Assembly: GCA_030704615.1 (NCBI GenBank) | Contig: CM060732.1 | Location: forward strand, 12,278,001-12,342,000 | Reading direction: 5' to 3' | DNA: 64,000 bases | DNA from: Takakia lepidozioides | Taxonomy: Eukaryota > Streptophyta > Takakiopsida > Takakiales > Takakiaceae | Shown here: one piece after another, positions 1-10,684 of the stretch | Layout of the letters: each line of letters opens with the position of its first letter | Numbering within the stretch: position 1 is the stretch's first letter | The notes under the pieces: model-generated | Seen by the model: the letters and a program-made list of their open reading frames with translations, nothing else | Database searches by the model: none | What the model was told of the DNA's origin: nothing | Program-made: the position numbers and the translations under genes

Positions 1-2245
1 TTCTCATGCTCGCCCCCACTCACTGCCTGTACCATCTCGGTAGGCAGAGAGACCATCGAGGGAAGTGTACTCCACACTCTGCGTTGCTCAGCCATAGCCA
101 AGCTGATAATCCAGGTCAAGCAATTGAGATCCATTGCTTGCCCAACACCTGACGACGTGACGTCACCGCCGTGGTACCAGTGATAAAACCCATTGCCCGC
201 TCACGCTCGTCAGCATTATGCTCCACTAACTGCTACAACTGAGCATCCCACAGGAGGCCAGGTCCATTATCCCGGAAAGCATGCGATCCTGGGAAGCTGA
301 GCAGTGTAGATAATGCTGCTCGTGGTTGACCCATCTTGTTGACCATTGCCAAAGGCGAATGGTCATCGTGTCTCATACGCTAAGACTGCCTCCCCGTGTC
401 CAAAATGCTATCCATTGTGAGGTGTGCTGGCTGCTGCACCCTATCAAATGTACGCTTGAGCAGTGTGGGTGACATCAAGTTAGTCCACCATAGTCGTGGA
501 CGATGAGCTTGTGACCCCACTGTAGCTGCATCTAGCAACACTGCTGACCCAAGCCATGACCGGACTTGATGCACACTGGCCATCACCTTGGACCGAGAAT
601 CGCCCATCAGTGGCACATTCTCCAAGATGTATGCTGGAGATACAGCTTGATGAAGCTGCAAGTGGTGCAAAACCCGCACCATCTCCCAAAACAGACCCGA
701 CCTCAAGTCTCGCAATCCATTGCCATGCCCGGCTGATGAATGCCCTTGGCAGGGCCAACCTGCCACTACCAGATCAATGGAGCCAACCCACTCCAAATCA
801 TGCGCCCCCAACAACAAAATGTTTGCTGGCAAGGCCTGATGATATCCATGAACTGCAGACACCGGCAACAACTCAGGGTACTGCTGCACCAACTGAGCAA
901 CATGGCGAAGTGAAACGCATCGTGCAGTCTCATCCCTCTCCACATACAGGTAACGCCGAACTCGTACACCTACCTGTAACACAGCAGCCAATCCGGTGCT
1001 GATCCCGCCAAACAAGTCCAGAAGACAAATGCCTTCATCTGGATACTGCCACACAATAGGTGTGGTATCCAATGGTGACAACTGAGGTGATCCTGGTGCA
1101 ATCCCCGCACTCTCCTCCTTTCTTGATGGTACAAAAGCCTCCACCCAGGCTTGTTGCACCCGTCGATCAGCAACCCGCTGTAAATCCTTGCTTGTGCCCC
1201 ACAATGGAGTCTGAGCAACCATGGCAGACAACTCTGCCATACCATACATGTCATCCTGCTCTGCTAGAGATGACACATCCTCTGAATGAGCGTTGCCCTC
1301 TAGCAACTCTCCAGGCCAAGTTGCCCCACCAACCAGGACATCGTACGAGACCGCGTCTGTCACAATGGCCTTAGCTCGCATCACTGAGCCATCTGTAGGG
1401 TGATCCGGCCGTAGTCTGATAGCCAACTCACGCCGTGTCATGCCCCGAACCTGCTTTGATCCTCCCAGAGACGTCTGTATCTGGAAAGAACAAGGCTCCA
1501 TATCCGCCTCCGTGAGACCCAAGCCTACAATAGCAGCTTTGCCCAACATCAATGGTTGAGCTCCCGAGTCCAACAAGACCCGCAGTGGCCGGTACCTCTT
1601 GCCTGCCAGTCCACTCAAACAGAAAATGTCATCTTGGTTGTCTAACATGACAACTCCAGGTGTCATCATGGCGCGTTCAATGGCTGGCCTAGCTGGCAGC
1701 TCCATGAACCTGGCAGCTGCAGCTTGCCATGGCGCCGCCGTGGCAGTCTTGACCCTCAAATCCGAGGATCCCTTCGGCACTATACCTCCCACTATCTCCG
1801 CAGAAGATGAAGTAACATCCCCACTCTCACAGAGTGTAGCTACGAGCCTGAACACCTCAGCTGGTCTTACCCCCGGCGTCGCAATCATGGTAGCCAAGAA
1901 CAATGGAGCCTGGCACATAGATGTGGCCACTCCCAGCAGCACACTAGCTACCGTAGCCTTGACAACACTAGGTAGTGGTGCTACCCGTGTAGCTCTCCCC
2001 AATGACATAGTAACCTCCGCCTCGATAACAGTCGGATGAGAACTAGGTGCCATGGATGGCGTCGACACTGTCTCCGCCAATGTGAATGACTGAGGAAGCC
2101 TAGCCTGACGGCTTGCCTCCCCACGCTGTGGATCCAACTCCACCTCTGCACCTCGTGGCTCAGGAACTCGTGCTGCTCCTCGAGTCACGGCTGCAGCAGA
2201 CTCCACCTGCACTAGTGGTAATGTTGCTCTGCGCATGAATCCCAT
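1..2245 (-). pseudogene. Retropepsin-C5 cytosine methyltransferase polyprotein of a Ty3 element
   Basis: An open frame of 621 codons runs from 2245 down to a TAG at 380. Around residues 220-240 is an aspartic-protease signature VLLDSGAQPLMLG, typical of retroelement proteases. From about residue 405 it becomes a C5-cytosine DNA methyltransferase: motif I LLDLFGGISTGL (~1000-1024), motif IV GWPCQGHS with the catalytic PCQ (~735-765), motif VI ENVP (~610-625) and motif VIII QAHRPRLWW (~485-510). The same frame continues past the TAG at 380 and another near 265, giving RERAMGFITGTT-like motif IX/X sequence, then shifts frame near 150 and goes on to the window edge (MVQAVSGGEHE). The domain therefore looks complete but broken by two stops and a frameshift. 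Against copy 2, about 40 codons between protease and DNMT appear deleted. Related DNMT-carrying retrotransposons are known from charophytes and dinoflagellates; here the fusion to the protease is directly visible. Confidence 0.85.
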
Positions 2246-2609
2246 ATCTCAAATCTCCTCCCTCAAGAGCAGGAGGTGGACCATCTAGCCTTGGAGCCGG
2301 TACCATCTGAGCTGTAGCCATGGCAGCGAGCCTCTGTTCTAGCTGCTGAAGCCGGTTGGCCATGCCTTGGTCAACACCCTGACCTCCGCGTCCTTGGCCA
2401 TGTTGAGCTTGCCATTGGCCTACACCTCGTGCCTGGCCACCTTGTCCTCTCTGGGCTGCCCCACCTCGCCCCCGGCCACCATTGTTCCCTTGGAACTGGC
2501 CTGGGCGCAACTCAGGATGCAAACCATAACACTGGGCCTCTCCATGCCCGTGCTTGCCACAATGCCCACACTGCAACTGTGCAAGCTATGCATATGTCGG
2601 CCCTTTGCC
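2160..2609 (-). pseudogene. Gag C-terminal part with CCHC zinc knuckle (DNMT-Ty3 copy 1)
   Basis: The frame opens with a zinc knuckle CGHCGKHGHGEAQC (CX2CX4HX4C), followed by a Gly/Arg/Gln-rich RNA-binding-like tail (repeated GRGG, GQGG) and a short heptad-like helix (MANRLQQLEQRLAAMATAQM). It overlaps the protease-DNMT frame at 2160-2245 in a different phase, so either a programmed frameshift or a single-base indel links gag to pol. The 5' part of this gag lies more than 36 kb away at 38817-39980, separated by the inserted Ty3 element. Confidence 0.75.
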
Positions 2610-4769
2610 TGTAGTGTGAAAAGAAGGGGCGTGAATCCCCTTCTGTGCAATTCTAATTGTGCTCCTCCCCAGTTTTGAAGCGGAGCAAAAGAAAGGAACT
2701 CTCTTCCAGTGATCCAACCATCGTCACTCGGTTGTGGGTTTCCCTCAAGTCCTTCATGATCAGAGTTTACACAATCCTCATCCACGCCGCAGCGGAAGAG
2801 AAGACATGGATGGGGAGTCTGTATTGTTCTCACCCTTGGTTCTATTTTTACACGACATCCTTTCCCTGGGGTACAGCACCAGCCATGCTACCATGTTGTC
2901 TTCAGTGATGCAACCAGCCCTACGTCAGTGATGAACACTGCCCTTGTGGGCAGCTCCCTTGGACAATAACACGTGGAAGCCCCTTTTTGTAATAAGATCA
3001 CAATTTAGAAGGAGGCAACTCAGATCTGCCATGAACTACAGGCCCACCGGTTTGGCTCTTCATGGGTTCATGTTTTCTTTATCTTACCTCCCCAATCTTC
3101 ATCCCTCATCAACCCCTCTTGCTGGTCAGCTCTCTCCCTTTGTCCTTTTTTTCTCTCTCTCTCTCTTTCTTTCTTTCAGGGTCTGCAGATTCCTCACTTT
3201 TTCACAATAGCATGTCTAAGATGCAATGCAATGCGCATTCAGCCAGGCATCCAGTGTACCCAGCATTGAAATCAACCTTGGTCACACAAGACATAATCAG
3301 CCCCTTTATCAGTTCCTCTCTTGCCAATGATAGATGCTTCACACTCCCCTTTTCCCAGGTGTAGCCATTTGCCCAAGACAGTTCTCAACCCGTCTACAGG
3401 TCTCAATTTACACACCCTGACAGCTCTCTTTTTCCCATCAACTGTGAACCTCAGTTGTTCACATGCTGAGAGCACTCTGAGAATCAGATCCAAACCCCAA
3501 ACAATGTTGGTTTTTCTGCCCCATCCACATCATCCCTTCTGCTCCTTCCAAACAGTTCTATCTAACCTTCACTGGTTTCCTCTACCTACTAAGCTAGTTC
3601 CACATTGGCTGCAATGTGTCAACATCCAAGGCCACATTGTTTTCACAGGCTCATGACACTGAAACAAAGAACAAGAATACAACAAACAGCAACCATTCTG
3701 ACCCAGCGATGAGTTAACCCTGTCCCCACTCATTTCTCCTACTGTGCAATGTAACAACAGGTGCATCCATTTCCAGCCTATCCTGGTTTGAAGTCCAGTG
3801 TCCTCATTCCATTTCCCAAAGCTCTTTTCTTCCTCACATATCTGTGTCTCTTTCTACATACAAGAGATAGTCCAAAACTTCACAAAGCGATTTCTAAGTC
3901 ACCCAAAAAGGAAACCAACACTCTTCGAACTTATCTGTCTTATACTCCAGTGAAGGGGTGGGTCTGCCTGTCAAGATGGCACCTCATCAACTCTGTCATC
4001 AGCCACATTCAACGCTTCTTCTTATCGTGATTCCAGTCCTCATTATGTCATGACGGCTCTGCTTCATCTGCTGACAACATCCTTGTGTCTGCCAACCTCT
4101 ACCCTATCCTTCTACATGTGCACTTCTTCCCTAAGAATTGATCTGGTCCTACAGCAATAAGACAGAAAGCAGCTACAAGTCTTAATTACAGATAACCTGA
4201 AGCGCCATACACACCAGCCTGCACTTCTCCTGCCCCAACAGCTGTTGAGCCGCTCCATCTCCTCATAACTGTGTTCTTCAAGACCATGGCGGCAGCGGTG
4301 GTGCACCGCTCTCATCACATGCTCAGCCTTCAGAATTGATCATTACTACGAAGAAGGTGGCACCGCTTCCTCTTGCACAGAATGCCAAGCAAGAGCCTTT
4401 AACGTTGCTCTTTAAAGCAAGCTGATTCCCCTTGCGCAAGTGGAACTTTCTAAGACATACTGTGCTGCCAACACCACTGCAGCAGCTCCGAAAAGTTGCC
4501 CGCACTCTTCCCCTTCGTTTTTCACAGCCCGAGCTTCGAGGTTTAAACATCATCGATGAAAATCATTCATCCTAGGGATGAAAAAGGCGCATGTCATAAC
4601 TTAGCCATATTTTGTCCAGGCAGAGCAATAGCATAGTGTTCCCATGGAATTACCTGTAGTCATGGATAATTCCTTCCCCTCATTAGCACCAGGGCACTCC
4701 CTTCGTAGTAATGCCGAATCCTGATGCCAAACAAAAATTTGAATGTTTACCCCCTGCATTCACACTACA
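2610..4769 (-). repeat. 3' LTR of the second Ty3 element
   Basis: About 2.16 kb matching 36361-38816 throughout by eye, differing by scattered substitutions, 1-2 bp indels and lack of the 301-bp segment present in the other copy. Contains a CT-rich run (CTCTCTCTCTCTTTC, ~3150-3178). Ends are inverted (TGTAGTGTGAA, TTCACACTACA). ORFs in it are short and unconserved; I see no gene. Confidence 0.85.
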
Positions 4770-4780
4770 TATGTAGTGTG

Positions 4781-4792
4781 CCTCCCTTTTTT
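4781..4792 (-). promoter_or_regulatory. Polypurine tract of the second Ty3 element
   Basis: Minus strand reads AAAAAAGGGAGG just upstream of the 3' LTR, the expected site for plus-strand priming. Eleven bases separate it from the LTR edge; they form with it the palindrome CACACTACATATGTAGTGTG (4761-4780). Confidence 0.6.
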
Positions 4793-4819
4793 AAGTGTCA
4801 GGGTCCTCACTGACCATTT

Positions 4820-5930
4820 TCATGGCTGACCACCTATTGGTGGTATGAAGGGTTTCAAATCCCTCCTACTCCTTATCCATTCCTTGTCTGCCCCATCTCT
4901 CAACCTGCATCTTCGTGCAGCTTCCCCAGTTCTTGTGGTGCTTCCTGCATCCTTGTACCCCAAAAAGTCATAAGGTCCCTCCCATGGAGATGTCATGGAA
5001 GACCTCTTTCCAGGCCTCAACATCATTACCTTGCTGTTTTCCATCAACTTGCAGTAGGTATGCCCTGCTTGATGCCTCCTTTCATAATCCCTTGCCTGCT
5101 GACGCTGCCCTTTCTTCACACTTTTTCGCAGCTTTGCCTTCATCTCTGTGAGGAGCTGGATTTTCTGCTGCATCATAAGTGTGACCTCTGCCACAGATCC
5201 ATCAAAATTCACTGCTGCTGTAAGAAATTGCAACCTGTTGTCAATTCCCAGCCTTGGAATCCTACCAATCAGCACTTGAAAAGGTGAGAATCCGGTCGAA
5301 GCATGAACACCCATTCTGTAACCAAACAAGGCTTTGTAGAGATTCTGATCCCACTCAGTGTCGTTTCCAACTCCTAAGGTGGTGATGCTCTGTTTGAGAG
5401 ACTTAATCACCCTTTCCACCATACCATTACACTGAGGCCAGTAAGGGGCGCTATGCTCCCTTTTTATACCATATTCGCGGCATGCATCTTCAAACTCGCC
5501 TCCCCACTCCGTGCCGTTGTCAGTGAGCAGTGTGTGTGGGCAGCTATACCTGTCGATCACTTCTTCCACCAGAAAGCGGGCTGCAAGTGCTGCTGTGTGA
5601 TCTGCCATTGGTGCCGCTTCTATCCATTTTGAAAAGTGATCTATTGCCACCAGAAAGTACTGATTTCCCCTGCTGGTTATAGGTAATGGTCCTGCCGTGT
5701 CAATTGCAACTCTGAAAAACAGATCCACTACTGGAATACTGTGCAGTTTTGAGCTACCTAAGCGCAACACTCCGTTCTGTTTAGCCATCTGACATTCGCC
5801 ACAGCCTTTGAGTACTTGCCTGATGAGTTTTGTTCTGTCATGCCAGAAATACCGTCGGCATATCCACGTCACCATTAACATGCGCCGCCTATAACCGTGG
5901 ATGGTCCTATGACCGTGGAATTAATGCAGG
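4820..5930 (-). CDS. Ty3 integrase, truncated at its N-terminus by transposon A
   Basis: An open frame of 353 codons (from 5881), extending a few codons upstream. It has part of the HHCC zinc domain (the pair HGHRTIH, then CGECQMAK), then the DDE core: D in VAIDTAGPLP, D in LLTDNGTEWGGEF and E in NGMVERVIKSLKQS. It continues into the usual Ty3 C-terminal part (ALFGYRMGVHASTGFSPFQVLIG) and a short basic tail ending LKPFIPPIGGQP before the polypurine tract. The N-terminal linker is missing where transposon A begins, and a TAA sits near 5925. Integrase joins cDNA to host DNA in the nucleus. No chromodomain is recognisable. Confidence 0.88.
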
Positions 5931-6325
5931 GAATCTTGCCTAAATAGAATCAAGACGAGCATTGAGGCCTACAATTGCAGCATCCAACATTGTGCAATTA
6001 CAAATGCTTGTTTCACTTTTACAATTACGAGGACGACAAAATATCCTCACAAAGTGTGCGCCATAAAGGCTGCCACGGGAAGACCTTCCTCCCTCCTCAA
6101 ATAACAATGAGAGTTAGGATCATCTTCAAAAGATGATTGTAGTGCATAGCGACAGCAAGACATGTAGACTTCGAACGGTGCAATGACAAATGTGCACTAC
6201 CTAAAAGTTGTCACTCAGAGCTCACTCCATATAGTTGGAGGCCATATCATTGCACAGCCGACGAATTGATGTGAATTACACATTTCAAATCATGGTCATC
6301 CACATACCACATTACATAGTTCATG
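5931..6325. other. Left flank of transposon A, no gene seen
   Basis: AT-rich stretch between the integrase remnant and the transposase stop codon. It holds no convincing ORF and no clear copy of the terminal motif seen at 17058-17069. Confidence 0.5.
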
Positions 6326-9300
6326 CTACCCATGTGTTGTATCCCGCTGCAAAAGAGTATCGACCTCGTTGAAACTCATAGTGGCCTGGTGAATGAAGTT
6401 GTCACGTTTGGGATCGCAAACCATCCTCCTCAAAAATATGAAATACAAATGTTTGCAGGGTATGAATTTACCTCTCTTGCCCAAACTGGTTGATAGCATA
6501 TTCACAAAATCAGGACATGTGCAATTGGGGAAATTGGAAACCGTGATGTCGTAGGTCCTGTCATGAACAGCAGATGTGGAAGTGATGATTGTGAATACCC
6601 GACCATATCCTGGATCGGGTACTTCCGTGGTGCTTCCAACACGAGCTTGGAGCATTCTTGCGGACTCCACTTTGCCAAAGTGTTTAGCGGTTGGAGGGAA
6701 ACGCCGAACGAGCTTTCCATCTCGTTTGGTTGCCCACAAGTCAGGATTTGCCGGGGGACCCGGGAGGACGCAGAAGTAGTAGCACATGCATGGAGTTGGG
6801 GTTGTCTCGCAAGGGAAAAACCTGCCTCCTCCAGCATTTCAATCTCCTGAAAGCTGAGATGTGTTCCCACCTTCACGGGCCAAACGGTTGGAGGAGTTGG
6901 CTTCATCACTACGGAAGGACGCACAGTTCCATGCACACATCTGGCACAATCATCTGCGCAGAACCAGAACTTGTGGTTCTTGGCTTCTGGTTGACCGTAT
7001 GGACGCATCAAGCCCGTGAAAGTCGGAGCAGGAGTTCGGGCACCACCTTTGGATATAGATGAAGTGCACTTCTCGAAATTAGTTGCCCTGATCGCTGTAC
7101 ATTTCACACGAGACCCTACACTTGTGCGTTCTATGTGCCAAACGTGGTCGGGGCATGCGGACTCAAGCACATCAAGGGGGTTGTTTCTCTCCTGCACCAT
7201 TTCAGTGGCACTATTTGATGCTGGAGCTTGCCGTCGTGTTGGAGGTTCCTCCACAATGGAGGTTCCGGACATGGAGCTGTCATGCAGGGGAACACGAGGC
7301 TTCGAGAAGTTATCACGGTCTGCCCTGTGGGAATCTGAATCCGAACCCGGTGGAGTGTTCAATTTCCTCTTACAGGAGCCGAATCTCTCCTCCCCTTCAA
7401 GATGTGGAACTCTAGAAACAAGTGGCGTTCCCTGGGCATACATGCTCACTGCCCGTGCTATCTTGATTGGATCCCCAGATCTGTTTGCAGCACGCAACAT
7501 CAACTCCCATTTGTCCGGACCCTTGCCACCAACCCTACCTCGTAAGAAATCACGGTATCGGGTTTGTTGTTGCAAGGCACGTATCAAATCATCTGTTGTT
7601 GCCACATACAAATCCCGACCTCGTTTCCCAGACTGCTGCAACCATGCGTTGTGCACAGTTTCTGCCAAATTGCAAGATGGCATGTCCGCCATTTCCTCAA
7701 TGGACATATTCTGCAAAGAGGATAACCACACTTCAGAACAGTGCACAGGAAACAACATAAAGAAAGTAATGAGTCAAAATATGGAAAGCAAATATATGAA
7801 TAAAGCATGAAATAGAAGCCTCGTACCATTGTCATGGCTGCTCCCCACTGTCTATACCGGAAGTGCCAAAACGCCAGCCAATCTTCCAATGCTCTCATAC
7901 TCTCAAGTGATGCAGCTCCAGAAGAGAACCACCATGCACGAATTGTCTGGAACAAAGTGTCCGCCTCCTTCATTGTTCTAGCATCTTTGTACTCTTTGCA
8001 CAATTTACGGTGCTGAGTCTGCATCTCTGGTTTGATGTCCGACTTTGTATGTTTTTCCAGAGATTGTGTCAAATGGAATAGACATGTACGCTCTCTTCCT
8101 GGCATAGGCACTTTTGGGTCGCCCGATCCGAAGACAATACGAACAGCATTGAAATTTGCTTGAGCACTATCCGCCATGAAACCTGCGAAATTTGGAGATG
8201 GCAGCCCATGGCAGCCCATGACACGTATCAGGAATTCCACATGAGCTTCTGGGATTCCGTATCCTCGGATTGCATGTCACAAACTGCAATTGTCATAACT
8301 CGTTGGTACACTGGATCGTAGACATGACAAGCCATTGTCGTCCAATCCTTCACTCGTTTCACATGATCAAACATAAGAAAACAGTTCTGCAAGTCCCCAG
8401 TCTTCTGCATCCGCTTCACGAGGCTAACCCCACTGCCCTCCCCAACAGTCGACATTTTGAAAAGAATAACTTTGATGGCACCTTGACCTGGGAATACATT
8501 GTCCTGGATGTAATCGTACTTGCTCACTCGTTTCAATTCCAAAATATTGTCTATGTAGCCTCTGATCCCAGAGCCCATTCTCAATGCATTGATCTGATGC
8601 CGAATGTTAGGTGAACTTAAAGTGGAGAAATGATCCATGACCAGGTCCAATGCTGCACTGTCAAGTTTAGTCCCACAGAATCTCCTTCACTCAAAATATG
8701 GCTTTCCAAGAAGGACTTGCTTGCACCAAGAGCAATTGCAGATGTTGTTGCGGATGGGTTTCTCCCGAACTCCTGTTTGATCAACCTCGATACTGTCTCA
8801 ACACTCTCCCTGTAATCCCCCTCGAGACATGATGGTTATGGAATCCAAAATGCACACAAGCTCTCGTCATTGTATTCAAACGGTGGACAACATAGTACAT
8901 TCTTGCTCCGCAGAGCGCCAAACAGGATGGCACAAGTTTGCAGAATTTGCAGACAAAAGTGTTTGCCAGTGGAGGGGCAGTCCCAGGCTGAAATGGATTT
9001 CCGCCAGACCCTCCCATTCGCTTTGATTATGAACCCCAGACTGAAGAAAGTGTCTGCAATTCAAATTATCACACCTAAGGTGTCCATTGCAAACTGTCCT
9101 CCTGAAAACAAGCTTGTCATCATTCTGAATATTGGATGTTTTTGTTCTGCACCACGGGTGCCCGTCGTGTTTCTTGTCCATTCCATGCATCATGATTGTT
9201 ACACCTCCAACTCGCGGAGGTGGAGGCAGCTCGAATAGGATATCGCCATCAAAAGTCTCCGGCAAGAACTTCACAGGCACCTGCTTCAAAGATTCCCAAT

Positions 9301-9836
9301 CAATTCCCCGCAACTCACTTTTGAATCCAGCCATTCCTCCCATCGCCCGCAATTTTGGAATGACACTACAAATCTCTTCTTCATCAGCTTCTCCAACCAC
9401 AGTAGGAAGGACTGGATTTGGAATTTCACTTATGTCATCATCGGAAGAATCCGAAAGCTCAACAATTGGAGTGGAGGACGTCTGTTCTTTTTTCACCACC
9501 ACCTCCCTCTTGTCTTCAACGACCGAAGCAGCAGTCCCGGGCGTCACATATGACCCAAGGGACTTTCGCCGAGGCTCTCCAAGTACTCTGTATCGACCAG
9601 GACGCACTCTCCACTGGCTGATATGAGCCGTCTCATCACGGTTTTGGAAAGAGTATTTCAACAACTTCCCTTTAAGATCGTACACCTCTTTCTCCAGAAA
9701 AGATGGAGCCATTCTGCAGCTGAAAACGGGTAGCCAAGACATGTTCCAGAACAATTGCAAATCCATTGTCAAGGACTTCCTGGGAGAACGGCACTGGTTT
9801 GTCGTCAGAGAAAAAATCCGCTTCAGAGGAAGCCAT
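6326..9836 (-). pseudogene. MULE-like transposase of transposon A
   Basis: Start chosen at 9836 (MASSEADFFSDD), matching MASQAV...DADFFSDD of copy C. Order of parts: acidic N-terminal region; GCM/WRKY-like zinc region (HDGHPWCRTKTS, then CNGHLRCDNLNC); CKFC...HFGFHNH zinc ligands; DDE-type core with first Asp in FDHVKR (~8380), second in GFMADSAQANF (~8160) and the C..H pair ERTCLFH. A 116-bp intron (7711-7826) follows. The second exon has a Cys-rich segment (FCADDCARCVHG) and a SWIM zinc finger CTCPDF...PCKHLYF near 6430-6530. SWIM plus this core is the MuDR/FAR1 pattern. The reading frame shifts several times (~9690, ~8870, ~8235, ~6780), so this copy is probably inactive unless these are assembly errors. 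Confidence 0.8.
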
Positions 9837-10684
9837 CTTCCTTCCTCGCGTACGTTTATACCTTGCTATCGCAGATCTAGTGTAAATCGGTTTACTGATG
9901 TCTCCAGAACACAGTTGAAGAATGAGCAGAGAATATGGCGGAGGAAGCTCAGATAACGACTGTGCATATTATGTTATTCTTTCCAGATATGCAGCCGTCC
10001 ATTTTAATTACTTTTCTTGTGGGCCCAGTGGTCAGAGTATCCCTAGGTGCAGTGTCGGCAGCTGTAAAACCGTTAACCAGAACCTCATCAATAAACCCAA
10101 AAACAAAGCCGACTTCTGGAAGCATGCCACAGGATCTGAGAATGGGATTGCAGATTAAGTAAATGTATCTATATACTACTACCAATGATCATGCGCACCT
10201 GGAAAGTTCAAAATGTGAAACGAATGTGGGGTTTGGCTAACAAGGATGACCGTGTATGATATTCCAAGATTTGTCATCAAACTCTCGTTCATTTACATTT
10301 ATTTGTGTGAGATTTCTCCAAAATTTCTGGGATTCGCTGTTATTTTTAAATATTGAAACCGTTCTAAAAAGAACACGCCGTTTTTTTTGGGCGACACACG
10401 TCAGACATCCATAACTGAATACGAACAGCTGTACACCAATTGCTGGCATGTGCACTAATAGGGAACGACTATGTGTAACGGTCACGCGGGAGGGAATCCG
10501 ATGCTTCTAGAGACACGCAAGAACGCAGGCAATCCCGCAAGAAATCGGGAGTCACTGCGTTTTTAACTTTTCGCGCTTAGAGGGAGAGTGGTAGTCAAGC
10601 TGGAGAGGGTTCCTTCTAGAATACGAAAGAGAAGAAAGTCTCTTTATTTTACTTCCTTAAGAGAGACGCAGAGCAAGAGAGAAA
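9837..10684. promoter_or_regulatory. Divergent intergenic region of transposon A
   Basis: Separates the heads of transposase (minus) and cargo (plus), so it must hold both promoters. I see no repeats like those in the same place in B and C. No TATA box stands out enough to call. Confidence 0.4.

Larger units (their letters stand above)
1..2609 (-). mobile_element. DNMT-bearing Ty3 retroelement, copy 1 (gag end, protease, DNMT)
   Basis: Minus-strand coding remains read gag zinc knuckle, retropepsin, C5-DNA methyltransferase; reverse transcriptase would be expected left of base 1. The right edge at 2609 is where the second Ty3 element begins. The same gag appears to resume at 38817, because 38817-39980 encodes the gag N-terminal part and a first CCHC knuckle while this segment holds the second. 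A 4-bp TGCC (2606-2609 and 38817-38820) flanks the intruder. Copy 2 at 54258-64000 shows the same pro-DNMT order followed by RT-RH-IN, which fixes the family. Confidence 0.8.

Noticed and set aside
5888-5930. CCGTGGAAT / CCGAGGCAT as target duplication of transposon A
   Set aside because: Two mismatches in nine and no matching inverted end on the left; chance cannot be excluded.
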